Assembly: GCA_963730685.1 (NCBI GenBank)
Contig: CAVSSP010000004.1
Location: 1,488,001-1,552,000, forward strand
Reading direction: 5' to 3'
Source: Bog-756 sp963730685
Lineage (GTDB): Bacteria; Actinomycetota; Acidimicrobiia; Acidimicrobiales; RAAP-2
Length of the DNA: 64,000 nt
The position numbers were made by a program, and so were the translations under genes. Of the stretch, positions 48,871-56,935 are shown piece by piece (position 1 is the first letter of the stretch; every line of letters starts with the position of its first letter). The notes under the pieces were generated by a model that ran no database searches, was not told the DNA's origin, and saw only the letters and a list, made by a program, of their open reading frames with translations.

Positions 48871-49435
48871 CGCCGACCGGGCGCATCTGGTCCTCGAGCT
48901 CGTCGAGGGCCTCGGGCCCGGGCAGCAGGTCCTCGACCGGCGGCAGCTGGTCGAGGCGGTCGAGTCCTAAGCGCTCCAAGAAGGCGTCGGTGGTGGCGTA
49001 GAGCACGGCCTGGCCCGGTCCTTCGGCCCGGCCCACACCGGCGATGTAGCCCCGGTGCTCGAGCAGGCGGACCACGCCGTCGACGTTGACCCCGCGGAGG
49101 GCGGCGATCTGGGCCCGTGACACCGGCTGCTTGTAGGCCACGATGGCGAGCGTCTCGAGGGCGGCCGCCGACAGGCGTGACGACACCCCCACGTTGGCGA
49201 ACCGCTCGACGTAGGGCGCCAGGTCGGGGTGGGTCTGGATGCGGAACCCCCCGGCGATCCGGACCACGTCGAAGCCGCGGTTGCCCTGGCGACAGGACTC
49301 GGCGAGCTCCTCGCAGCGCGGTTCGACCTGTTCGACCGGCAGCTCCAGCAGCTCGGCCAGGAGCCCGACGGGGACCGGTTCGACGGCGACCATGAGCACC
49401 GCCTCGATGGCCCGGGCCTCGGGCGTCAGCGCCAC
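48863..49435 (-). CDS. scpB: Segregation and condensation protein B
   Basis: 190 residues from GTG 49435. Two winged-helix domains: the first from ARAIEAVLMVAVEPVPVGLL, the second containing LSAAALETLAIVAYKQPVSR and QIAALRGVNVDGVVRLLEHR, the most conserved ScpB segment, then GQAVLYATTDAFLERLGL. ScpB dimers bind ScpA and the SMC ATPase to form the chromosome-organising condensin. The start lies two bases after the scpA stop, so the two genes are coupled. No smc gene is in the window. Confidence 0.96.
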   Translation of the reverse strand: MALTPEARAIEAVLMVAVEPVPVGLLAELLELPVEQVEPRCEELAESCRQGNRGFDVVRIAGGFRIQTHPDLAPYVERFANVGVSSRLSAAALETLAIVAYKQPVSRAQIAALRGVNVDGVVRLLEHRGYIAGVGRAEGPGQAVLYATTDAFLERLGLDRLDQLPPVEDLLPGPEALDELEDQMRPVGDG

Positions 49436-49437
49436 CC

Positions 49438-50229
49438 TCAGCCCTCGTACTCGTCGGTGAAGCCGGGACCCACCGACACCAGGTCCGGCCCGCCCGGCAC
49501 CCACGAGACCTCGAGGTCGCCGAAGGTGTGCCCCTGGTCGAGTGAGACCCTCCCCTGCTTGAACAGCTCGAGCAGGGCCAGGAACCGGACGATGATCTCG
49601 ATCCGGCTGGTGAGGTGGCCGGTGAGGGCGCGGAACGTCGAGCGGCCCCCGAGGGCGGGCAGCCGGACGGCGAGCTCGGAGACGGCGTCGGCCACGGTGA
49701 CGGTGTCGACGGTCACGTGGTAGAGGTCGACGACCGGCTCGGGCCGCTCGGCGGTGGCCCGCCGGTAGGCGTCGGCCAGATCGTCGGGGGTCACGCCCTC
49801 GAGGAGGTCGGGGGCGTCGACGACGAAGTCGAGGTCCAGTCCGGCCGTGCGGGGGACCGAGCGGGCCGCCCGCTCGGCCAGGAGGGCGAAGGCGTCGGCG
49901 GCGGCGGCGTAGGCCTGGCACTCGAGCAGGCGGGCCAGCAGGAGGTCGCGCTCCTCCCAGCCGACCAGCTCCTCGTCGGGATCGACCTCGTCGCTGCCCG
50001 GCAGCAGCCGCCGGGACTTGAGCTCGATCAGCACCGCCGCGATGACCAGGAACTCGGACAGCGTCTGCATGTCCACCGTCTCCCAGCCCGCCACCTCGGC
50101 CACGAAGGCGTCCACCACCGCGGCCAGCGGGATGTCGAACAACTCGACTTGATGGCTGCTGACCAGCTGCAACAGCAGGTCGACGGGGCCCTCGAATGCG
50201 GGGGTGGAGACGGTGGCGACCACGACCAC
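49438..50229 (-). CDS. scpA: Segregation and condensation protein A
   Basis: About 263 residues. The kleisin features are clear: FEGPVDLLLQLVSSHQVELF near the start, AEVAGWETVDMQTLSEFLVI, AAVLIELKSRRLLPG, and a C-terminal winged helix (EIIVRFLALLELFKQGRVSL). It bridges the SMC heads and recruits ScpB. Adjacent valine GTG codons at 50229 and 50223 are both possible starts, with AGGG upstream; the longer form is listed. It heads the overlapping operon scpA-scpB-rluB-aroH-tyrA-aroA-cmk-plsC and is divergent from trpS, with about 93 bases between starts. Confidence 0.95.
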   Translation of the reverse strand: MVVVATVSTPAFEGPVDLLLQLVSSHQVELFDIPLAAVVDAFVAEVAGWETVDMQTLSEFLVIAAVLIELKSRRLLPGSDEVDPDEELVGWEERDLLLARLLECQAYAAAADAFALLAERAARSVPRTAGLDLDFVVDAPDLLEGVTPDDLADAYRRATAERPEPVVDLYHVTVDTVTVADAVSELAVRLPALGGRSTFRALTGHLTSRIEIIVRFLALLELFKQGRVSLDQGHTFGDLEVSWVPGGPDLVSVGPGFTDEYEG

Positions 50230-50322
50230 CGACCCTACCGGCTGGCGCTCCCCTCCTCGTGCACCGTCGCGCCCGGCCGGCGGGCGCCGACCCCGTGCCG
50301 GAGCCACCTACGATGAGCACCC

Positions 50323-51306
50323 ATGTCCCGAGTCCTTTCCGGCATCCAGCCCAGCGGCGATCTCCACCTGGGGAACTACTTGGGCGCGGTGCGCAACTGG
50401 GTCGCCGACCAGGACGTCCACGACGCCTACTACTGCATCGTGGACCTGCACGCCCTGACCTTGGACATCGACCCGGCCGTGCTCCGCAGCCGCACCTACG
50501 AGACGGCGCTCGACCTGCTGGCGGCCGGGCTCGACCCCGAGCGGTGCACCCTGTTCGTCCAGAGCCACGTGACCCAGCACGTCCAGCTGGCCTGGCTGCT
50601 GGAGTGCACGGCCACCATGGGCGAGCTCGGGCGCATGACCCAGTTCAAGGAGAAGAGCGCGGGCAAGGACTCGGTGCGGGCGGGCCTGTTCACCTACCCG
50701 GTGCTCCAGGCGGCCGACATCCTCCTCTACGACGCCGAGCGGGTCCCCGTCGGCGACGACCAGCGACAGCACCTCGAGCTGGCCCGCGAGCTGGCCAACC
50801 GGTTCAACCACCGGTTCGGTCCCACCCTGGTGGTCCCCGAGGCGTCCATCCCGGTCATGGCGGCCCGGGTGATGGACCTCCAGCACCCGGCCCAGAAGAT
50901 GTCCAAATCGGTCAACTCGCCCCTCGGGACCGTCCTGTTGCTGGACGGGCCGGACGAGATCGCCCGCAAGGTCAAAAAGGCGGTCACCGACACCGACGGC
51001 GAGGTCCGCTACGACCCCGACGCCAAGCCGGGGCTGTCGAACCTCATCGAGCTGCTGGCGGTGGCTACCGGTCGTGCCCCCGCCGAGGTGGCCGGCTCCT
51101 ACGACCGCTACGGCGACCTGAAGGCCGCCCTGGCCGAGGCCCTGGTGGAGCTGCTCCGCCCGGTCCGTGAGCGCCGGGCGGCGCTGGCCGCCGAGCCGGG
51201 GTCGGTCACCGCCCTGCTGGCCGCCGGGGCCGACAAGGCCCGCACGGTGGCGTCGGCCACCTACGGGAGGGCCGCCGACGCCATCGGGTTGCTGGCGCCC
51301 GGCTAG
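50323..51306 (+). CDS. trpS: Tryptophanyl-tRNA synthetase
   Basis: 327 residues from ATG 50323. The class I signature HIGH appears as HLGN at 15-18 (GIQPSGDLHLGNYLG), and KMSKS as KMSKSV near residue 193. VVPEASIPVMAARVMDL and the GLSNLIELLAVATG segment are typical of bacterial TrpS. It charges tRNA-Trp. It is the only plus-strand gene in this part and converges on the YfhO-like gene, sharing the tetranucleotide CTAG so that each gene's TAG stop overlaps the other. Confidence 0.97.
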   Translation: MSRVLSGIQPSGDLHLGNYLGAVRNWVADQDVHDAYYCIVDLHALTLDIDPAVLRSRTYETALDLLAAGLDPERCTLFVQSHVTQHVQLAWLLECTATMGELGRMTQFKEKSAGKDSVRAGLFTYPVLQAADILLYDAERVPVGDDQRQHLELARELANRFNHRFGPTLVVPEASIPVMAARVMDLQHPAQKMSKSVNSPLGTVLLLDGPDEIARKVKKAVTDTDGEVRYDPDAKPGLSNLIELLAVATGRAPAEVAGSYDRYGDLKAALAEALVELLRPVRERRAALAAEPGSVTALLAAGADKARTVASATYGRAADAIGLLAPG

Positions 51307-54194
51307 ACCGGGGCCCGCCGACGCCTCCTCCGGGCACCTACCAACTCGAGCAGGCCCAGTACGACCAGGGCCGCGGTTGCCAGTCCCGACACGAGGATGC
51401 CGATCCGGGCCGGTGCCGGTGCGTAGGCGAACGAGACCCGGTAGCGCCCGGCCGACGGGATGGCCACCTGTTGGAGCACCCCGTCCCGGGTGACCGGCTC
51501 TGACGTCGGGGGCCCGAGCACCGGACGGCCGTCCACGTCGTCCACCGAGCGGACGGTGGCCCCCCACCCCGGGCTCCACGCGGCGCTGCGCACCAGCACG
51601 GCCGGCGATGGGGTCACGACCGAGACCGTGGACGACCCTCCCGGGCCCGGTGCGGCCGCCGTCACGGCACTGCCCCGGGGTGCGGCCCCTCCCCCGACGC
51701 CGGTGAGGTGGGCCCAACCCTGCCGATCGGCATTGCGGAACAGCCCGAACGGGCCGAGCGTCCCCGAGAACTCCCAGTGGGCGGAGTCCACCCAGAACTG
51801 CATCCTGCCGTCGAGGGCCACCGTGCCCCCCTCGACGGTGTCGGCCTCGGGCACGCCGACCAGCGACGACCGGGCCGACTGGACGACGATCCCGCCGGCG
51901 GGGGTCGGCTGGGCCATGGTCACCCGCAGGGCCCGGGCGGCACCGGCCCCGGTGACGGTGGCGTCGGCGGCCGGTAGCCAGCGGAGCCCCCCGGTGGCGG
52001 TGACCAGGCCCACCCGGAACGGTCCCGACCCGCCGAGCACGGGGACCTGCCAGGTCCCGACGGTGAGCACCCCACCGAAGTACCAGCGGTGGGAGGTACC
52101 CGGCGCCAGGGTGACGGTGGTCGGCGCCGGCTTCGGGGCCGCCTGGTACCCGGCCGGATCGCTCGGGAGTTGGAGGGTCAGGGGCGGATGGGGCGGCTCG
52201 GCCCCGGTGGCGGGCACCGGGGTCACGAAGTAGCCGGGCACCGACACCAGGGTGGTCACGTTGAGCCCGTCCCACACGGTGCCGGCCAGCGTCTCGGGAT
52301 TCAACACCTCCTGGTAGTGCGCCCCGGTGGCCGCGACGTACCCGCCGTCGGTCAGCGCGGTATAGCCCTGGGCGCTCGGGAGGCTGCCGTAGGTATTGAG
52401 GTCGGTCTGGCCGATGGACAAGAGCTGGTCCCCGTAGAGGCGGTCGGGGTCGTAGATGATGAACCGTCCGTCCCCCACCGCCGAGCGGAAGGCGGCCGAT
52501 GCCGGCCCCTCCGCCTTGGCCTGGGCCTCGGAGATGGGGGGCTGGACGATCATGAGGTTGAACAGCACCAGGTCGACGGTGAGCGCCGCCGTGAGGAGAC
52601 GGGTCAGGGTCCTGGCGGAGAAGCGACGCTCGACCAGGACGATCCAGGTGGCCCCGGCTGCCACCACCACCTGGACGGAGACCACCCCGGCCACCCGCAT
52701 CCGCACCACCGAGCTCATGGGGTACTGGATGTCCATGATCCGGCCGAGCAGGGGCCCGTCGATCCACAAGAAGATGGCCAGCGCGGCCATGGCGGCCACG
52801 GGCAGGCAGGTCACGACGGTCTCGGCCCGGCGTCCCGGACGCCAGAGGCCCCGGGTCGTGGGACCGTCGACGGCACCGGCCCCGGCGGCCCGGTCGGTCA
52901 GCAGCACGTGGACCCACCAACCCACCAGCGCGGCCAGGGCCAGGTCGACCAGGAGCAGGTTCCGGTTGGTCAGGCGCTCGGCGTTGATGCCGGGGACGGC
53001 GTACATGAGGCGGCCGAACGGGGTGTCGCCCCCCATGGCCGACAGCACCCCGAGCACCAGGACCACGTACCAGATCCACCAGTGGCGGGCCTCGGGCCGG
53101 GTCCGCCAGCGCCGGAGGAACAGCGAGCAGGCGGCGATGAGGGCCAGGATCCCCATGTATCCGGTGACCTCGGGGAGGTTGTACCCCCCGGCGTACATGC
53201 CCGGCACGTTCTGGTTCGTCCCGAGGAGGAAGGGGGAGATCTCCAGCGGGAGGAGCCGGTTGTCGAGGGAGCCGCTGGAGAAGAAGTTGTAGCTGGACGA
53301 GGACCGCTGGGACTGGGAGAGGAACACCAGACCGGGCAGCCACTGGGCCGCCCCGAGGGCGATGCCTCCCACCAGTCCAGCGAGGACCGCCGCCACCGAC
53401 GAGGCCAGGGCACGACGGGCGTCCCGGCGGAGGAGTCCCGTCGACACCAGCCGGCTGACCCAGTACACCGCCACCAGCACGGCGCTGTCGATGACGGCCT
53501 CGGAGTTTCCCGAGAGCAGTGACATCCCGAGTGCGAGGGAGAGCACCACCACCCAGCCCCGGATCCGTCGGCGGCGACCGGCCCGCTCGCCCACCGACGA
53601 CGGGCCAGGTTCCGGCCGGCCGGTCAGGGCGTGCACGGCGACCAGCATCCACGGGAGCCACGAGGCCCCCTCGAGGAGATCGATGTGGACGAACTGGGCG
53701 GTCATGTAGCCGGCGAAGGCGAAGGTCACCGCGCCGAAGGTGGCGGCGGTCACCGAAAGGGGCTGGCGCCGGAGCAAGAGGTACATCCCGACCAGCGCCA
53801 CGTCGTAGGCCAGGGCCACGGTGATGGTCCACACGGTGAAGAGGGGGAGGACGGCGGTCAGCCAGGTGACCGGGTAGGCCGCTCCGGCGTTGAACCCGCC
53901 GAGCAGGGGGGTGCCGCTGAACAGGTACGGGTTCCACAGGGGCAGGATCCCGTGGTCGAGGTCCTGGCCGACGAGGAACCGCAGCGGCAGGTTCTGGATC
54001 AGGTTGTCGCCGGTGACGAAGGTCCCTCCGAACAACTGGGCCACTCCCAGCACCACCACCGGCACGAGCAGGGCGACCACCATCCCCGGGTGCGTCCGCG
54101 CCCAGGCCACGATCCGCCCTCCGGGGCCGGGCCCGGAGGGCGCCGTCGGCCCGGCGGAGATGGTGGGGCCGGCGGCCGTCGTGGGGACGGTCAT
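51303..54194 (-). CDS. YfhO-like large polytopic membrane protein
   Basis: 963 residues from ATG 54194. About 13 transmembrane helices occupy residues 35-600. An early loop reads TGDNLIQNLPLRFLVGQDLD, then HGILPLWNPYLFSGTPLLGG, the P-W-N-P-x-x-x-x-G-x-P pattern typical of YfhO/DUF6541-type GT-C relatives. A large extracytoplasmic beta-rich domain forms the C-terminal third, with a last helix (IGILVSGLATAALVVLGLLE) before a basic end. Bacillus YfhO modifies lipoteichoic acid; here a role in envelope glycosylation is inference. It shares stop-codon bases with trpS and lies 88 bp downstream of the site-2 protease. Confidence 0.83.
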   Translation of the reverse strand: MTVPTTAAGPTISAGPTAPSGPGPGGRIVAWARTHPGMVVALLVPVVVLGVAQLFGGTFVTGDNLIQNLPLRFLVGQDLDHGILPLWNPYLFSGTPLLGGFNAGAAYPVTWLTAVLPLFTVWTITVALAYDVALVGMYLLLRRQPLSVTAATFGAVTFAFAGYMTAQFVHIDLLEGASWLPWMLVAVHALTGRPEPGPSSVGERAGRRRRIRGWVVVLSLALGMSLLSGNSEAVIDSAVLVAVYWVSRLVSTGLLRRDARRALASSVAAVLAGLVGGIALGAAQWLPGLVFLSQSQRSSSSYNFFSSGSLDNRLLPLEISPFLLGTNQNVPGMYAGGYNLPEVTGYMGILALIAACSLFLRRWRTRPEARHWWIWYVVLVLGVLSAMGGDTPFGRLMYAVPGINAERLTNRNLLLVDLALAALVGWWVHVLLTDRAAGAGAVDGPTTRGLWRPGRRAETVVTCLPVAAMAALAIFLWIDGPLLGRIMDIQYPMSSVVRMRVAGVVSVQVVVAAGATWIVLVERRFSARTLTRLLTAALTVDLVLFNLMIVQPPISEAQAKAEGPASAAFRSAVGDGRFIIYDPDRLYGDQLLSIGQTDLNTYGSLPSAQGYTALTDGGYVAATGAHYQEVLNPETLAGTVWDGLNVTTLVSVPGYFVTPVPATGAEPPHPPLTLQLPSDPAGYQAAPKPAPTTVTLAPGTSHRWYFGGVLTVGTWQVPVLGGSGPFRVGLVTATGGLRWLPAADATVTGAGAARALRVTMAQPTPAGGIVVQSARSSLVGVPEADTVEGGTVALDGRMQFWVDSAHWEFSGTLGPFGLFRNADRQGWAHLTGVGGGAAPRGSAVTAAAPGPGGSSTVSVVTPSPAVLVRSAAWSPGWGATVRSVDDVDGRPVLGPPTSEPVTRDGVLQQVAIPSAGRYRVSFAYAPAPARIGILVSGLATAALVVLGLLELVGARRRRRRAPV

Positions 54195-54282
54195 GTCCGC
54201 GGGCCGCCTGCGACATCGGCCGTGCTGGTCGCCGCCGCTCGCCATCCCCGCCGGCCGCGGGGGATGGCGGCCGGGTGGCTCG

Positions 54283-55041
54283 TCACACCAGCAAGCTCGA
54301 CCACCAGTTGACGACGTGGTCGATCAGCTGTTGCCACTCGTTGTGGAACAAGAGGATGAGGACGAACGGGAGGAACATCAAGAGGGGCTGGATCCGGTAG
54401 TACTCGGGGAGCCACCGCGCCGGCAGGAACCGCTCGAGTACCGATGCGCCGTCGAGCGGGGGGCAGGGGATGAGGTTGAACACGCCGAGCACGATGTTGG
54501 CGAAGCCGGCCAGGAAGAGGATCTGGCTGACGAGGCCCGGGTAGGCGTAGCCCTGGCGGGTGGCCAGCGGGGTCACGAGTACGTAGGCCACCCCCACGAG
54601 CGCGGCGAGGATGAAGTTGGTGAGCGGCCCGACGAGCGAGACCACGACAGTGTGGTTGCGTGGGCTGCGGAGCCGGTTGGTGCTGACGGGCACCGGCTTG
54701 GCCCAGCCGTAGGCGCCGATCCCCGACAGCGACAGCACCGCCGGCACGAGGAGGGTGCCCACCGGGTCGACGTGCTTGATCGGATTGAGCGTGAGGCGGC
54801 CCGCCCGCTTGGCGGTGTCGTCCCCGAAGGCCAGGGCCACGACGCCGTGGGACAGCTCGTGCAGGATGATCGAGGGGATCAGGACGAGGAAGTAGATGAT
54901 CTCCGTGCTCGTGAGCCGGTGCGTCCGCAGCAGGATGGCCACCAGCGCCACCCCCACCACCACGATGATGGTGGTCCGCTGGTCGGGTTGGAACCGCCGG
55001 CTGGGCGGTCGGGACCGACCGCCTGCGCCGGGGAAGGCCAT
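54283..55041 (-). CDS. Site-2-type zinc metalloprotease (M50 family)
   Basis: 252 residues from ATG 55041. The zinc motif HEXXH is HELSH at 61-65 within a membrane helix, the third ligand Asp is in NLIPCPPLDGASVLE, and NPIKHVDPVGTLLVP is the conserved loop of the short S2P-like subgroup. Five or six helices are present and no PDZ domain, so this is a minimal rhomboid-sized S2P. Such proteases cut membrane-bound anti-sigma factors or signal-peptide remnants; the substrate is unknown. It follows dksA/traR-like and xerD genes on the same strand. Confidence 0.9.
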   Translation of the reverse strand: MAFPGAGGRSRPPSRRFQPDQRTTIIVVVGVALVAILLRTHRLTSTEIIYFLVLIPSIILHELSHGVVALAFGDDTAKRAGRLTLNPIKHVDPVGTLLVPAVLSLSGIGAYGWAKPVPVSTNRLRSPRNHTVVVSLVGPLTNFILAALVGVAYVLVTPLATRQGYAYPGLVSQILFLAGFANIVLGVFNLIPCPPLDGASVLERFLPARWLPEYYRIQPLLMFLPFVLILLFHNEWQQLIDHVVNWWSSLLV

Positions 55042-55057
55042 CAGGTCCTGGGGCCTG

Positions 55058-55411
55058 TCAGGGCCGGTTGGCGTGGTGGATGCAGAACCGGGTGGCCGGC
55101 ATGGCCTCCAGCCGGGCCGCCTCGATGGCCACGCCGCACTCCTCGCAGGTGCCGTAGTTCCCCGCCTCGAGCCGACCGATGGCCTCGCCCACCTCCGCCA
55201 ACGACTCGCGCAGCTGCACGGCCAACACCTCGGCCTCGCCCCGCTCCGCCGTCACCTGGCTGGAGTCGGCGAAGTTGGGGTCGTAGTCGAGGCCCCCGCC
55301 GTCACCGAAGCCCAGCTCGGCCAGTTCGCCCTGGAGCTGGCGTCGTTCCACCTCGAGCAGCTGGCGGTAGTCGGTGGTCGGGGCACTGCTGGTCTGGGCA
55401 TCGCTCGGCAC
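55058..55411 (-). CDS. TraR/DksA-family zinc-finger protein
   Basis: 117 residues from GTG 55411, with AGGA eight bases upstream. A helical N-terminus (DYRQLLEVERRQLQGELAEL) and ADSSQVTAERGEAEVLAVQL precede the DksA-type zinc finger YGTCEECGVAIEAARLEAMP, ending FCIHHA; the fourth ligand is His instead of the usual Cys. DksA proteins enter the RNA polymerase secondary channel; actinobacterial relatives include RbpA-independent factors of unknown role. It lies 10 bases after xerD and 16 before the site-2 protease, so the three are likely cotranscribed. Confidence 0.9.
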   Translation of the reverse strand: MPSDAQTSSAPTTDYRQLLEVERRQLQGELAELGFGDGGGLDYDPNFADSSQVTAERGEAEVLAVQLRESLAEVGEAIGRLEAGNYGTCEECGVAIEAARLEAMPATRFCIHHANRP

Positions 55412-55421
55412 GAAGCAGATC

Positions 55422-56354
55422 CTACTTGAGCTGGGGTGCTGTGGCCCGCGGGTGGGCGCGGAGGTACGAGGAGCGCAGGTGGTCCTGGCTGAGCTTGGTG
55501 TAGATCTGGGTGGTGGCGATCGACACATGGCCGAGCAGCTCTTGGACCACCCGGATGTCCGCCCCGTGGGCCAGCATGTGGCTGGCACAGGAGTGCCGGA
55601 GGACGTGGGGGCTGACCAGGTCCCCGATCCCCATCCGCTCGGCGTGGCGGGTGACGATGGCCCAGGCTCCCTGGCGGCTCAGGCGGCCGCCCCTGAGGTT
55701 GAGGAACAGCGCCTCGGCATCGGACCGTCGCCTCCATCGGTCCGGGGCCAGGAGCGGGCGCCCCGACGGGCCGAGCCACCGGTCGACGGCGAAGCGAGCC
55801 GGGCCGCCGAGGGGGACCAGCCGCTCCTTGGCCCCCTTGCCGAACACCCGCAGGAGACCGTCGTCTCCCTGGAGGTCGATCAGGGACAGGCCGACCACCT
55901 CGGAGATCCGCGCCCCGGTCCCGTAGAGCAGCTCGAGCAGGGCGCGGTCACGGAGATCGGCCGGGCCGGCTCCGCTGACCGAGTCGAGGAGGGCGATCAC
56001 CTGGGTCTCCTCCAGTGCCTTGGGCAGGCGCCGGGGCAGCCGCGGCGAGCGCACGTCGGCGGTGGGGTCGCCCTCGAGGTCCCCCTCGCTGACGAGGAAC
56101 CGGAACAGCCCCCGCAAGGCCGTGGTGGAGCGGGCCATGGAGGCCGGATTGCGCCCCCCGGCCCGGAGCTCGGACAGGTGGCGCTCGATGGCCTCGGTGG
56201 GGGCGCCGACCGGGTCGACCCCGGCTCCGAGGGCCCACTGCTCCCAGGTGGCGATGTCCCGGCGGTAGGCCACCAACGTGTTGCGCGATCGGCCCTTCTC
56301 CACTGCCAACCACGACAGGTACTCCTCGGCACCGTCGGAGAGCGGGAGGGTCAC
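55422..56354 (-). CDS. xerD: Tyrosine recombinase XerD
   Basis: 310 residues from GTG 56354. An N-terminal SAM-like core-binding domain (EYLSWLAVEKGRSRNTLVAY) and a catalytic domain with the full set Arg149 (GTGARISEVVGL), Lys174/176, His250, Arg253 (HVLRHSCASH), His276 (LLGHVSIATTQ) and Tyr285 (IYTKL). These match XerD of the chromosome-dimer resolution system acting at dif with XerC and FtsK, rather than a phage integrase. The start overlaps the NUDIX stop as GTGA (56351-56354). The pairing with NUDIX and pyrG is conserved in actinobacteria. Confidence 0.95.
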   Translation of the reverse strand: MTLPLSDGAEEYLSWLAVEKGRSRNTLVAYRRDIATWEQWALGAGVDPVGAPTEAIERHLSELRAGGRNPASMARSTTALRGLFRFLVSEGDLEGDPTADVRSPRLPRRLPKALEETQVIALLDSVSGAGPADLRDRALLELLYGTGARISEVVGLSLIDLQGDDGLLRVFGKGAKERLVPLGGPARFAVDRWLGPSGRPLLAPDRWRRRSDAEALFLNLRGGRLSRQGAWAIVTRHAERMGIGDLVSPHVLRHSCASHMLAHGADIRVVQELLGHVSIATTQIYTKLSQDHLRSSYLRAHPRATAPQLK

Positions 56355-56935
56355 GACCCGGTCCGGAGCCTCCGTCGGGCCAGCCCCACGCCGAGGATGG
56401 TGGTGGCATCGACGATGGTGCCGTCGTCCACCAGGCCGTCGACGTCGGACAGCGGGACCTCGACCACCCGCATGTAGCCCTCCTCGATCCCCTGGCGGTC
56501 GAGTGGGACGGGCTGCAGCCCGGTGGCGAGGTACACCGACGACACCTCGTCACAGAAGCCCGGCGTGACCAGGCAGCGGGTCAGCAGGGTCAGGGACGAG
56601 GCCGCGTACCCGACCTCTTCGGCCAACTCGCGGTGGGCGGTGACGTCGTTCGGTTCGCCGGGCACGTCGCAGGTCCCGGCCGGTACCTCGAGGACCCATC
56701 GGTCCACCGCCGGGCGGTACTGGTGCACGAGCACGACCGAGCCCCCCTCGGTGACGGCCACGACGGCCACCGCCCCGGGGTGGCGGACGATGTCGCGTTC
56801 GAAGACCGTCCCCTGCGGGTCGACGAACTCCGATCGGTAGAGGGAGATGGCCCAGCCCCGGTGGACGAGCGTCTCCCCGAGCGGCCGGAATCGGGGAAGG
56901 TCGTCGCCGTCGGGCCCCTGGTCAGCCGACGGCAC
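56351..56935 (-). CDS. NUDIX hydrolase, ADP-ribose pyrophosphatase-like
   Basis: 194 residues from ATG 56935. The NUDIX box is VTAHRELAEEVGYAASSL following GTCDVPGEPND, with the REL-x-EE-x-G core intact. The upstream strand VVLVHQYRPAVDRWVLEVPA and the YMRVVEVPLSDV segment fit ADP-ribose pyrophosphatases, which split ADP-ribose to AMP and ribose-5-phosphate. It overlaps the pyrG stop by 14 bases and xerD by four, so all three are translated together. The orthologous Rv1700 sits in the same position in M. tuberculosis. Confidence 0.92.
   Translation of the reverse strand: MPSADQGPDGDDLPRFRPLGETLVHRGWAISLYRSEFVDPQGTVFERDIVRHPGAVAVVAVTEGGSVVLVHQYRPAVDRWVLEVPAGTCDVPGEPNDVTAHRELAEEVGYAASSLTLLTRCLVTPGFCDEVSSVYLATGLQPVPLDRQGIEEGYMRVVEVPLSDVDGLVDDGTIVDATTILGVGLARRRLRTGS

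Noticed and set aside
50308..54216. 1302-codon minus-strand frame through the YfhO-like gene
   Set aside because: Shadow of the YfhO-like gene: Arg/Gly/Pro-rich, no domains, overlaps trpS antisense. Long stop-free frames are expected at about 75-80% GC.
55422..56354. Phage or element integrase
   Set aside because: Its position between NUDIX and DksA in the conserved core block and its XerD-like sequence argue for the housekeeping recombinase; no attachment sites or phage genes nearby.
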